Part shown: positions 44,565 to 56,700 of the stretch, piece by piece
How positions within the stretch are numbered: position 1 is the stretch's first letter
Layout of the letters: each line of letters opens with the position of its first letter
Source of the DNA: Colletotrichum lupini
Lineage: Eukaryota > Ascomycota > Sordariomycetes > Glomerellales > Glomerellaceae
Assembly (NCBI RefSeq): GCF_023278565.1
Contig: NC_064677.1
Span: forward strand, 372,001-436,000
Length of the DNA: 64,000 nt
Direction of reading: 5' to 3'
Position numbers and translations under genes: made by a program
The notes under the pieces: model-generated
Told to the model about the DNA's origin: nothing
Seen by the model: the letters and a program-made list of their open reading frames with translations, nothing else
Databases searched by the model: none

Positions 44565-47500
44565 ACCGACATACTTGCGCAACTCTTAGCGTTCTGACCG
44601 ACTTTTCCTTTGTGGCGTCAGGTATTACACCGTGAAACAGATTCGTAAGTGCAATGTTGACCATGAAATAAGTTGCACCGTACTCTGGAAACCATCTACC
44701 TTGAGCAACGCATCCGGAAGGCGCAACTAAGCTCTGTTGCGATGCTTTACTGGGCAAGCGACAAATGTCTCGACGCTCGTCGAACCAGGAGTTTCAATAA
44801 TGATCGATGGCCAATAGAGACGAGTTGTCTCAGTCAACAAGTATCACATGATCTGGCCAATAGTCTCAGATAATGTTACTCAATCAATAATCTGGGGTGA
44901 TTCTCGGCTTGGACGGTTAAACCAAAGCCAATGGCTTACAAGCTTCAAACCCCATCGGGAATCTTGCAATATAACAAGACCTACATCAAAGACTTGTTGA
45001 CAGATAAGGTGTGGCAACGCAATGGAACCAAGCATGTAGATCTATAACTCAATCTGTTTTCTCTCTTGCTGGAATTCAGCTGATCGCCTAATCTTGGCAA
45101 AGCCGTTTTACAACCTTTTGATCTGGCCGTTGGTCAGCTTCGCCAAGGCCAAGAATATCCCAAGAGCACCAAGCCTTGGATAAAGTCACAGGTGGAGAGG
45201 AGGGCGTCGGCGCAGCAAAGGACCCCTCAAAGCAGCTCCGGTCTGGTCCTTTGAGAGATCCTTCATCTTCTGATCGAGTTGCGACTCGGTGGGTACTCGT
45301 CTCTGCTGCTTTATGTATGATGACGGCGCTGCGGCCAAGCGTCAAAGGCAAGGTATACATTCTGCATGCCTCCAACCCCGCAGGACCGGCAGACAGATGC
45401 TTGGGAATGGGGTTAATTCCATCATCCAAGACGTGGGTACATGCACAGTGCCGTAATACAAGCTCATGGGAGGTGGGAGGATAAGCAAAGGTCAAGCTTC
45501 GCGTGGACCATTCCGGGAACGAGGAAAGGGTAAGACGGGCAAAACGGATAGCTAGAGGCTTAGGTCGTGACTGCAGTACCGACTATCATCGCAAGCGAGT
45601 TGCTGCTGTAGTGACCACCCTCAGAGTGTGTTTGTGATGGGCGAGCATGCTGCCACCCACCGGCTAGGTGTCTCATCCCAGCTATGTTGCTACAAACGTG
45701 CGAGCAACGTGTTGTTTTCTCCAAGAGAAAAGTGACTTGCGCTAATAGCGCCGTAGGGGAAAACCGACAATTAGAGTCTAACATAGGCCGTTCCGAGGGG
45801 TTGGTTCGGGACGATGGCCGGTGGCGCGAGGTGACGGCATGGAGAGTGTCAGTGAGCATGATTTGGATTCTTTACGAAGCTATACACGAACCCGATCTGT
45901 GGTTTCGACAACACCAGGGACCACGGCGACGGCTTGGCGAAATAGTTTCGTTGCCAAGAACATGCGAGGAAGAACTAGTGGTGTTCTGGCCTGAGCGAGC
46001 GTGGAACGAGAGAACCGAGGGGCTCAAAGGGGGGGGGGGGGCGGAAGGGCGCTCCGGGTTGAACCTCCTACGTCACTTGGCCCGGTCCACACCATCTTGC
46101 GCGGTCGCGAGAAGCCAAGCGCTTGGCGACTCCACCGAGAAGATTGTGACCGTGTCAGACCACACAATGTTGCACTTGGTGGACAAGAATGACAAGAATT
46201 GGAGACTTGAGCTCGGCGTTGGCGAGGACGTCGGTTTGAAGCAGTTTGGATGAGGAAGGGGGAGTACACTAGCCGCCGGGAGCGATAATTCGATCTCGGA
46301 TGCCTCGTGCGCATATACGGGCGCCGAGCGCGGGGTGATGGGCGATAGACAGCACAGATGAGGAAAACCGATAGAAGGGATCAGCATTGCGCTTGGATCG
46401 TCGACGCAACCCCTCCATGTGTGCGATGTAATGTCTCTCGTCCCCTCGTTCTGGTCTGTGTGTGATGGGTGGTTTGGTAGTGCGAGCTGCGATCCTGTGT
46501 CCTCGGGTTGCGGGCTGCAGGCTTCGGGGCCGTGAGTGGTCAATTGACGGCGATGTGGGATGATGGGGTCTAGAATGCCTGGGCCCAGCTTCGGTCATCC
46601 CACGTCGGAGCTGATCCAACGTCGTTGAGTCGTAGGACAAGAACCGCCAAGGGCCGCCAAGTAGAGCCGGCGCAAACGGAGTCGCAATGGTGGGTAGCTA
46701 GGTCCTGACTGTAGTCATGCCATGGTAGGTATATGATACGCGCGAAGCATGGACAAGAGGCCGTAGGTAGAATAGTTGTCGCCTTGCCAGTTGATCAGGA
46801 TGGGTCTATTTCTAGAGGATTCGGTATTGATGGTATGTAGGCTGGGCACGACTGCCAGAAACCCACATTCCAGCGTGAGTGAATGGTTGTACGGATAGCG
46901 GTTGCAGAAATGGCAGGATGGCTATTGCATTCCTCGCTTGCAGTCGGAATAGACTTGCTTTTTTCGTTTGCCCATGCCCGGGGCGGCACGGCGACGTTCG
47001 CCGGCAATCGTTGTCCGGAGGCTGGAGAGGTTTCCTACATCGCCCGCGCCGGCGGCTCGCCATCGAACCCCGGTCCACCTTGAAGGTCCTTCCGTCCAAG
47101 TCTGCCTAGCCAGACCTTTTGATACGCAAGCTGGTGTTAGATGGCGTGAAAGATAGTGTACGACCGACGGCGCGGACGAACTGGTGTGGTAAAGGTCGAA
47201 TTCTTGGCAGCGGACGGAGTTGGGCGAAAAGTAATTGAAAGTGGCGTGCCATCCGGTGTCGCCATCTCGCTCCGCCCGGCGGAACGCGAAGTCAGCGTCG
47301 GGCTCCGGCTTTCTTCGGGTTCGGTGATGGATTCGACGACGTGTTGGGTTGCAAGCATCTTCCATACGAAGAAGACTGATCAGCTGACGCGTAGGGAGGG
47401 TACACGTGATATCAAAGCTTGCGAAGAGTCAGAGCAGAGCCTCTCTCAGCCTTAGCACTCGGAGATATACGATGACTGGGTTTGGCATGTCGTTCCGGGG

Positions 47501-49139
47501 TGCAAGTAGGAGTTCGGCATCTGAGAGAGGCGGCGTTGTTGAAAGGATCACGTTGTTTCGGGATCTTTTTTTTGTTGAGGTGAAGCCGGGAGTTGTTCCA
47601 TTTGGGTGTACCTCCCCATTCGTATCCAGGCAAGTACCTACCTATGCGTGGCCGGGAAGGTGCAACGCAAACGGCCAAACAAAAACATGACACAGCAGCG
47701 TATAGGCGTCCAGTCCCAGCGGCTCTCAGGCTCTCAGGGCAGCCAAGGCGCCATGATTCGCCCCCTTGCAACCAACTTACGGCGGATAGTCGCGGCGAGT
47801 CCGCTGAGGTGCGTAAGTACCAAGGCTGTGCATCTTGGCTGGCAAGATACCTCCACCCGCTGTAACCAGGTGCTGTGGTATCTGGACCAGCTGGAGGCAA
47901 AAGCCAAGAGAGAAGGAATCCAGTGGCCAAGAGATGACAGGCCAATCACACAACATGCTCGTGCAAAAGACCCATATAAAATGTGAAAATGTCTGTGCGT
48001 CTGGTTCGAGCATGTCCAGTAGCACGTGATGCATGCCCCCATGGCGCAGTTGAGACTGTCCATTGGTTTATCGCATCAAATAACTTTATCCGCCGAGAGG
48101 CGACCAATGGCGTCACTGACATGAAATGGGCTCGTTCCATTCCATTGCCTTCGCAGCGAGAAAAGCTGCAGAGTCACACTCAATTTTTGAATATGTGTGC
48201 ACGCTAAAAACTTTCTATCCGTTTGCAGCTGCAATGGTCCGTTCGTTTTATAGTCATGTTTCTGCTGTTTTGCATGGAGGCTCCAATGGCAGAACACCGT
48301 CCTCCTGCTACTGCAGCTCACGATCTGTTGGCCGCTTGACACAACTGGCCCATGTGAGCAAGCAAATACCATACCTCCAGTCTCTCAGGATGAAGTTCCA
48401 TTCTTTCGATACGATGTCATAGAGAAACAACCTAACCTGCAACCTGCCTTGATATATCAATGAGTAAGGCAAGAGAGTAAATAAGGTAAACACTCACAAT
48501 TGCGTACCCCCGGGCCTCCCTCCGGCCCTTCTCTCCAGAGTTCCTTCCTTCTCCAGCGCCCCCTGCTCTTTCCCTACCTTAATCCATGCCCCACCACCGG
48601 ACCCCACTCCCTCTGGGTGCCCCACTTCCGTCCACGCCGCTTCCTTCCGCCAAGAGCTCCGCCAAGGTCATCGTCACCCGAGGACCACCACCCAACCGGA
48701 CCGTCTTTGCTCTCAGTCTCTCTTTTTTCTCTGCCTTTTCCAATTCCAAACCAAACTTCTCAGGAAACTGGAACGGTCTCCAAAAGCCAAGAAGCTCACC
48801 ACCCGCCAAGTTCAGCCAAGTCAAGCTTCCATGTCTACCGCCTTGGTACAACCACCAACGCCCAATCACACACTTTCAGTCGGCACAATGACCGAATGCC
48901 TTTTTTTCTTTTGCAAGCTCTCGTGCCAATGTTCCCTTCACGACAACGCCCCTCTACGAAGGGGGAAGGGGGGCGTGTTATCATATGCCCAGACCTTGGC
49001 ATCTTTCCCAGCTTTTTCTTTCTCTTTCTTTCACTTCCCCAGTCTGACGCTGATAACCTTGTGGGTTACGAGGCACAAGCTTCCAAACTTTTCGAAACCC
49101 TGCGCATTTCCAAGTCTACCAGTCTCCCGGCTGTCAGTC

Positions 49140-49146
49140 TATAAAG
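49140..49146 (+). promoter_or_regulatory. Possible TATA element of the ENA ATPase gene
   Basis: TATAAAG about 305 bp upstream of the start codon, followed by CT-rich sequence as found around fungal transcription starts. Confidence 0.3.
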
Positions 49147-49450
49147 GTAGCCTTGTCCCCCCCTCAACCTTTGTCATCTCAAACTCTAGATCTGTCGGTC
49201 AGATAGCTTTCCCTCTCCTTCCTTCCAACCACACAACGGAAGAAGAAGCTTTTCCAAGGTTACCAAGCCAACCATCAACCATCCTCTCTGACCTCATCCG
49301 CGAGTGAGAGGCATCATCACTACAACCGCCTATCTCCAGCCTCGATTTGGCAAGTTCTACAGCTGATTCAAGCTTCTCTCCACCTACCACCCCGATCGTG
49401 AATGGAAACATCCTACATCGCATCAACGTCGCCAGCTCAGACACGACACA

Positions 49451-52400
49451 ATGTCTGGTGACTACCCAAAACACCCCTTCTTGCTGACGGTCCAAGAGAC
49501 CGCGCAGGCGCTCGGAGTTGACCCCGACAAGGGATTGTCTTCGCAGCAAGTCCAGCAGGCTTCGGACAAGTACCCTCCCAATGAGTTCGAAGTTGGCGAG
49601 TCGGTGCCATGGTACACAATTCTTAGCAAGCAGTTGTTCAATGCCATGGTGCTCGTTCTCGTCTTCGCCATGATTCTGAGTTTCGCCATCAACGACTACA
49701 TCGAGGGCGGCGTTCTTGCCTTCGTCATTGTCGCCAACGTCACCATTGGTTTCTGGCAGGAATACCGCGCCGAGAAGCAGATGGATGCTCTCCGCACTCT
49801 TTCTGCCCCCTCTGCCAACGTTCTCCGCGACGGAAAGACCAAAGTTATTCCCAAGTAAGTATGCACAATGCGTCAACACGCGGTCCCCCCCGCTTCCTCT
49901 CATCTTGGCTCTCTTGGCTCTTAGCCGTCTTGCTTGTTTTCCCTTGGCAAACATGCTAACCGTTGCAACAGCGCTGAAGTCGTCCCTGGTGACATCATCC
50001 TTCTCAAGATGGGTGATACAGTGCCTGCCGACATGCGCATGTTCGAGGCTATGAACCTGTCTTGCGATGAGCAGTCTCTTACCGGTGAAGCTCAACCCGT
50101 CGATAAGACCACCGAAGCCAACATCATGGTCCCTGGCTCTGAGAAGAAAGCCACGGAAGAGGGCGAAGTCGGTATCGGTGACCGCCTCAACATCGCATAC
50201 GCCACAACAATCGTTCGCAAGGGCCGTGGTCGCGGTATCGTGGTTGCTACTGGCATGCAGACCGAGGTCGGCAAGATCGCTGCATCTACCCAAAAGAAGA
50301 CGCGCAAGCCCGGTCGCTCCATGAACTACAAGAAGTACGGCAAACGTCAGCCCGTTGTTGGTCTCTCGAGACGTGTCTACGATGCTGTTGGCAAGTTCTT
50401 GGGTCTCACTGAGGGTACCCCTCTGCAGAAGAAGCTGGCCGCTCTGGCCTACCTTCTTTTCGGTTGTGCCATCATCCTGGCCATCATTGTCTTCGCTGCT
50501 CACAAGTTTGATGTTACTGGCGAAGTCATCATCTATGCCGTTTCTCTCGGTATTGCCATCATCCCGGAATCTCTCGTCGCGTAAGTCCTAAGTACTTCTT
50601 TGCCAATCAAAGTTACCACTAACAGTAGCCTAACAGTGTCCTTACTATCACAATGGTTGTCGCCGTGACGGTCATGCGAAAGTCTAACGTCGTCGTCCGA
50701 GACCTTTCTGCCCTCGAGGCCCTTGGTGGTGTTACCAACATCTGCTCCGATAAGACTGGAACCCTTACACAGGGTGCTATGATTGTCCGCAAGGCTTGGC
50801 TTCCCTTCTCCCACACCTACACTGTCCGAGACTCGCAAAGCCCCAACGACCCGACCAAGGGTCGCGTCACCCACTCGGAGTCAAAGGAGCCGGAGAAGGT
50901 CGTCGATGAGGCCCCCAAGCGCGACTACGATCAGGAGCGATCTGCCGCTGTTCTCAAGTTCGATGTCCCCGAGGAGAAGCTTCAGAACAAGCAGCCTGCG
51001 AAGGCGCCTGAGGCTGAGAATGAGGCCGAGATGACCCCGCGCCTCAAGGCTTTCCTCCTGTCTTCCGCTCTCTGCAACCTGGCCACTGTCCGATACGATG
51101 AGGAAGAAGCCAAGTGGCAAACTACGGGCGAGCCCACAGAGATTGCTCTTCAAATCTTTTCACACCGCTTCAAGCTCGGAAAGAAGTCCCTCGAGGGCCT
51201 GGGCTGGAAACAACTTGCTGAATTCCCCTTTGACAGTTCCATCAAGCGTATGTCTGTCATCTACGACATTCCTGAGAACGACGAGACTGCCGATATCTGG
51301 AGCCCCGAGAACAGTTTGGTCTTCACCAAGGGTGCCGTCGAGCGCATCCTGGATCTCTGCACCCACATCGGTTTTGGCGAGGACAGACAGGAGCTCACCG
51401 ACGCCTTGAAAGAGGACGTTCTCAGCCAGATGAACGAGTTGGCCTCCCAAGGCCAGCGAGTTCTCGCCATCGGCTGCCGCGACTGGAATGGAAAGTTTAC
51501 CACCAAGCAGGCTGACGTCGCCCAGGAGAAGGAAGATGCTCTGCGTACCGAAGTTGAGCAGGGTCTTACTCTTCTGGGTCTCGCTGGTATCTACGACCCT
51601 CCCCGCCGAGAGACTAAGCCGTCCATCGCCGAATGTTCTTCAGCCGGTATCAAGGTCCACATGCTTACAGGCGACCACCCCGAGACAGCCAAGGCTATTG
51701 CCAAAGAAGTCGGCATCATCCCCAAGAACCTGGGTGTTCTCCCCGACGAAGTAGCCAAAGCTGTTGTGCAAAAGGCCACGGATTTCGACAAAATGACTGA
51801 TGCCGAAATTGATGCCATGCCCGAGCTGCCTCTGGTCATTGCACGTTGTGCTCCCGATACCAAGACTCGAATGATCGACGCCCTCCGTCGCCGCAACGCC
51901 TTCATGGCCATGACTGGTGATGGTGTCAACGATGCCCCTTCCTTGGCTCGTGCTGATGTCGGCATTGCCATGGGCTCTGGTTCTGATGTTGCCAAGTCGG
52001 CCTCCAAGATTGTGCTCACGGACGACAAGTTCAACTCCATCGTTTCCGCCATTCGCCAGGGTCGTCGCATGTTTGACAACATCCAGAAGTTCATTCTCCA
52101 TCTTCTCAGCTCCAACGTTGGCGAGGTTATTCTTCTGTGCTGCGGTCTTGCTTTCCGCGACGGTGCCGATCTGTCCGTCTTCCCCATTTCTCCTCTTGAG
52201 ATTCTCTGGATCAACATGGTTACTTCATCCTTCCCCGCCTTCGGTCTGGGTCGTGAGCAGGCTGCTTCCGACGTTATGCGCAAGCCCCCTCAGAATAAGA
52301 AGCGCGGTGTCTTTACCAACCAGATCATCATTGACATGATTGTGTATGGTATCATCATGGGCGCCTTGACCCTGGTCACTTTCATCATTGTCGTCTACGG

Positions 52401-53061
52401 AGCCAACGGCGGAAACCTGGGTTCCGAGTGCAATAAGACCTTCACCGAGGCTTGTAGACCCGTCTTCCGTGCCCGCGCCGCTGTCTTTGCCGAGCTCACC
52501 TGGATCATTCTCATTTCTGCCTGGGAGTTCAAGAATCTTCGCCGCTCCATGTTCCGTCTCAACCCCGACAGCAAGAGCAAGTTCCCCTTCTTCAAGGACA
52601 TTTACGGCAACAAGTTCTTGTTCTGGGCCGTCATCATCGGTGCCCTGTCTGTGTTCCCTGTCATCTACATCCCGACCCTCAACACCACACTTTTCAAGCA
52701 TATTGGCATCACCTGGGAGTGGGGTATTGTCGTCGGATTCACTCTCCTGTACGTCGTTGGCGTCGAGGCTTGGAAGTTCGTCAAGCGCACCTTCAACCTT
52801 CTCGACGACCACCAGGTCGTTCGCGGTGCCTTCAGCCAGGGTGGCGAAGACGAGGGCCGCGACTTCAAGAAGACCATCACCTTCAGTTCTTTCAAGAGTT
52901 GGCACTCTTTCGGCCGCAAGGATACTGGCGAGTCGACTGGCCGCCGTAGCCGCTCCCAGCACCGCACCAACACCAACCTCTCGGGCGATACCCACACTGC
53001 TGATGCTTCCCCGAGCAACAGCAATGACGAGAAGGCGCGCATGGCGGGCGGTGAGTGCTGA
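49451..53061 (+). CDS. ENA1: ENA-type (P-type IID) Na+/K+-exporting ATPase
   Basis: Three exons, 49451-49854, 49972-50580 and 50637-53061, give 1,145 aa. Order: cation-ATPase N-terminal domain (about 10-80), helices 1-2 ending IGFWQEYRAEKQMDALRTL, actuator domain with the SLTGEAQPV loop, helix 4 with IPESLVAVLTIT (the family form of the ion-binding PESL motif), the phosphorylated Asp in CSDKTGTLT (D376), nucleotide domain with FTKGAVERI, then MLTGDHPETAKAIA and MTGDGVNDAPSLA hinge motifs, six C-terminal helices and a Ser/Arg-rich cytosolic tail (about 1080-1145). ENA ATPases pump Na+ or K+ out across the plasma membrane with ATP and support growth in salt or at high pH; in yeasts and moulds they are induced by these stresses. 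A Copia element begins 185 bp after the stop. Orthology to yeast ENA is by family, not tested. Confidence 0.95.
49855..49971 (+). other. Intron 1 of the ENA ATPase gene
   Basis: 117 nt, GTAAGT donor, CTAAC branch sequence (ATGCTAACCGT), AACAG acceptor, phase 2; joins VIPN to AEVVPGD. Confidence 0.9.
50581..50636 (+). other. Intron 2 of the ENA ATPase gene
   Basis: 56 nt, GTAAGT donor, CACTAACAG and TAACAG near the acceptor, phase 2; it splits the helix-4 motif after PESLV and restores AVLTITM. Confidence 0.9.
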
Positions 53062-53245
53062 ACGGCACGGCCTATTTTATTGTTTTTCTGTGATTTGATT
53101 CGCAAAGAGTTAATGATACCACTGTCACGAAGAGGATTTGTCGCATAGCGCAAGATCCATGATTTGACGGCCTAGTCAGAGGAGGATAGCGGCAGGTCGT
53201 GTTCCAGATGGAGGATGATTGTTTTGCACCCTTGAGAGGGCTTTT

Positions 53246-53447
53246 TGTCGGATTGGAAGTCCAATTCGACCGCAGCATACAGCCGACTGCGCAGGGGCCA
53301 ATTAGGGGCCCTATTTACGATTATCGTAGCCAGCCCAACCTACGGTTAGAACCTCCTTTTTATACCTACGCAGATATTTATATAGTTTAATTAATCTCTT
53401 CGTTAACTACGGTTCGAACTAACTACCTTATAATAGGGATACTAATA
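53246..53447 (+). repeat. Left LTR, Copia copy 3
   Basis: 202 bp; three bases shorter than the 205-bp LTRs (gap near 53367). Its first 70 bp are nearly unmutated. It begins 185 bp after the ENA ATPase stop codon. Confidence 0.9.
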
Positions 53448-53515
53448 CTAATTAGTAATTAAACTCTACTATTGTAAATCGGTAAGGTATCTCGCTACGC
53501 AGAAAAGATAACCTC

Positions 53516-53519
53516 TTAA
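53516..53519. repeat. Target-site duplication TTAA, left (Gypsy)
   Basis: TTAA within the Copia sequence CCTCTTAA; matches 59842-59845. A fifth base does not match (C against A), so 4 bp is the safe call. Confidence 0.65.
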
Positions 53520-53742
53520 TGTCACGGCAGTGGGCACCAGGGCCCTGTGGGCCCTGTGGCTTAGCCTTAGGCTGCGAGGCTGAGCTCCTAGTAGTTACGT
53601 AACGAGCTGGACCGCTAGGCCCAAAGGGCCAGCCTGCTAGCTTCTACCCACTGTTCTATTTTTTCCCTCTTTACGTTAAGTCTTTAGTTAATTAGGTTAA
53701 TATAATAGCGTTCCGACCTACTTTAAGTTCCCTTTTATAATA
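53520..53742 (+). repeat. Left LTR, Gypsy element
   Basis: 223 bp starting TGTCACGGCAGTGGGCACC; the first 130 bp keep normal CA/TG content. Confidence 0.9.
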
Positions 53743-56700
53743 CTACTTAACGTTACTTAATTAACTATTCTTTAGAAATAGAACGATAATATCTTAATTA
53801 ATTAATTACTAGCTACCCCTACTAAGAAAGCGCATAAGAGAGCTAAGTAATAGCTAGTTAAATTAATCGTACGTAAGTAGCGTAATTAATACTCCCTAAA
53901 TATATACCCCCTTTACTAAACGTAATAATTAGAGGATATAGCTAAGGAGGCTAGGTCTCTTTTTATACTAACGGCTTTTAGTAGAGCTACTACTTCTACG
54001 AGTCTTAATAGAGCGTCGTAGGCCTTAATAAAGGCGCTAAGCTCCCGGTTATTAACCTTAAGGTCGCGCTATCTAACTAGCTAATAGAGCGCTTCTTACC
54101 CTCTACTACTTAGGCCGATTACTTAGCGTACTTTAGTAACATAGCTAACTAGCTTACCTTACCTATTTATATTCGCAACAATATTCTTTTTAAGAAGAAT
54201 ACTAAGTAGTATATCGACCTCGACCTTATCTAAGAACTATATTTTAAAAACGACGGAAAGACCTTATTTAAATAGATCGAATAGTAGCTAAAAATGCGCA
54301 TTACTTAGTACTAATTAGAGTAGGTCCTAGCGTCCGCTATTAGCTAGCTAAGTAATAGTACTAAGCGCCTATATATAATAACCTATAAAAACCTCGACTT
54401 TACGCGTACTATTACTATAGAGCTCTGTATTACGAAAGAAGCCCTTACCCGAGCCTATACTAATAATATAGCTATAGCTAAAAGGCTAGAGTAATTAAAG
54501 AACGGCTCCTAGGCTAGCTCTATTTAAGATACCGCTACCCTTAGTACGCTAAAGTAGCGGTTAGTACGTTTAAAAACGTAAAGTAACTACGAAACTACTT
54601 TAGCCTCGTCCTATCCTATTACCCACGGCTCTTAGAAAATACTTAACGTACTTACTTTTATAAATAATAATACTAGCCTTAAGTTCGACTATTAGCTCTA
54701 GCGTATTACAAAGCGCTTAGAGAACGCTAACTATAATACGGATAGGTACCGCTTAGAGTATATTATTAATAAGATTAGAGGTAGCGCTACGGAGTTTATA
54801 TACTTATTACTAACCTCTAACGAGATTACTACGGCTAAGTAACTACTCTACGAGCTTAAGTCGGCTTATACTAGCCTAATTACTATAAACGACGCTAGCT
54901 ATAAACTAAACGTACTTATAATTATATTTAAAGACGTTTATTAAAAGCGCTCTATATTTGCTAAGCTCGCGCGTATTAATAAGTTTTTAAAGTCCTAGTA
55001 AAAGCGCCGTTTTTATAATAAGCTACTTATATATTTTCGTAACTAGGCTATATTAAAGTACTTAGATAATACGGCTACTTTTTAGAAGTATACTAAGTAC
55101 GTCGCCTAGCTAGCTAACGTAATATAGCCCCTTTTTATAAAGGACCGCGTAGTTAAAAGTTCTAACTAAACTCGCTAGATCTTAGGTAAAAGTAATAAAA
55201 ATAATAAAAGTAGCGGAAATAATAAAAATACTAGAGGTACTAAATAGGACTAAAGTCGTACCTCTACCCGCGAGACGATCCCTAAAGCCCTATATTAAAA
55301 GCTTAAGGATAGTAGTACTTATTTTATTTATAATAATACTAAATATATCTCTAAGGACTGCCCTAAGAAGCCGAAGACTATTATAGCCGCTATTAACGCT
55401 ACCGCGGGCCTTATTAAAATAGAGTCGGGTTTAGAAAACTAGACCCCCTAGTAAAAATAAACTCCTAGCTAGGGGATACGTATAAAAAGGACGGAAGATT
55501 AGCGATTAATTTAGTAAACCTATAGGATCTCGTAAGGGGTTAGCCCCTTAAGATAGAGCTTATATTAGTATTTAATAAATATAGAATTCGCTTAAGAGCT
55601 TTATTTAATACGGGAGCTAATAAGTACGGATTTATAAATAACCGCGTAACCCCTTTATTATAGTAATTCTGCGCGGCCCTATTTTATAAATTACTATACC
55701 TAATCCCTACTACCGGGTTTAATAGAGAGCGATTAGATAATACTAGCGTAGTATAGACTACTAACCTATATATTAATTAATAGGTCTTTCTAAAAGCACC
55801 CCTCCTTTAGCTTAATACGGGCCGCTACGACCTAATCTTAGGGTAGAAGTAGTTCGAATACTACGGGGTAAACCCTAATATTCGCTACCGACGGCTAATA
55901 TAGCCTAAGGACCTATTACTATAAGAGACGCCCTCTATTATTATTAAGGATATCGAGGACCTATATACCCCGGAAGTTATTAACGTATAATACTAAATCG
56001 ACGCTAATTACTAATAGGACTTATTTAAGATAGATATAACCCGCTATAATTAAAAGCTCTAGTAATAGCGGGCAAAGGGTACGCCGATTAGGATATTATT
56101 ACGCCCGCTAAAAATAATAGCCCGTTAGATATAGTAGTTAGACGAGGCTAAGGATATAAAAAAGATAGAACGCGCCCTTAATAGTATTATTATTACCCCT
56201 ATAAAGAGGGTTAGATAGTAAAAACTATACCTAGTAATATTATAAATAGATATTACCTTTATTAGCGCTCCCGTATTTAAAAAGAACCTAAGGTAGAACG
56301 ACGTTAAGATAGGCTCTATATTACTTTATAAGCTAGACTATATTATAAAAAATAAGAAAGAGGAGGCGGACCCCTTATATAATAACGACTAGGTTACTCG
56401 CGACTTTATAATAACTAACTTATTAAAATACCTACGGCCCTAGACCGACGTCTTTAGTAAAGTAGCTAGCGATATATTTATACTTTATAAGCTATATAAT
56501 TATAAAATCGAGCTCCTAGATAGTAGTAAAGAGAAGCTAACTTACTACCCTCTATATAAGTAGTCGGTGCTAGAGCTAGAGGCTATAAGAGCCTATTTAC
56601 TAAAGTACTTATAGAAAGGATTTATCGAGCTAAGTAATGCTCCTTTTACGTCGCCGACGCTATTTATAAAAAAGTATAATAATAGTCTGCGCTTTTACGT

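Larger units (their letters stand above)
44435..49450. other. 5-kb intergenic region
   Basis: No convincing gene on either strand. The frames present overlap each other on opposite strands and have no domains. A run of about 13 G lies at 46029-46041. From about 48490 to 49450 the + strand is strongly pyrimidine-rich, which fits the promoter and leader of the ENA ATPase gene. The length would also allow an unrecognised non-coding RNA, but I see no direct sign of one. Confidence 0.5.

Noticed and set aside
44435..49450. Several 100-190 codon frames in the long intergenic region
   Set aside because: They overlap on opposite strands, lack domains and do not form a plausible spliced gene.
49199..50503. 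434-codon open frame on the - strand
   Set aside because: Antisense to the ENA ATPase 5' exons and across its introns; no domain.
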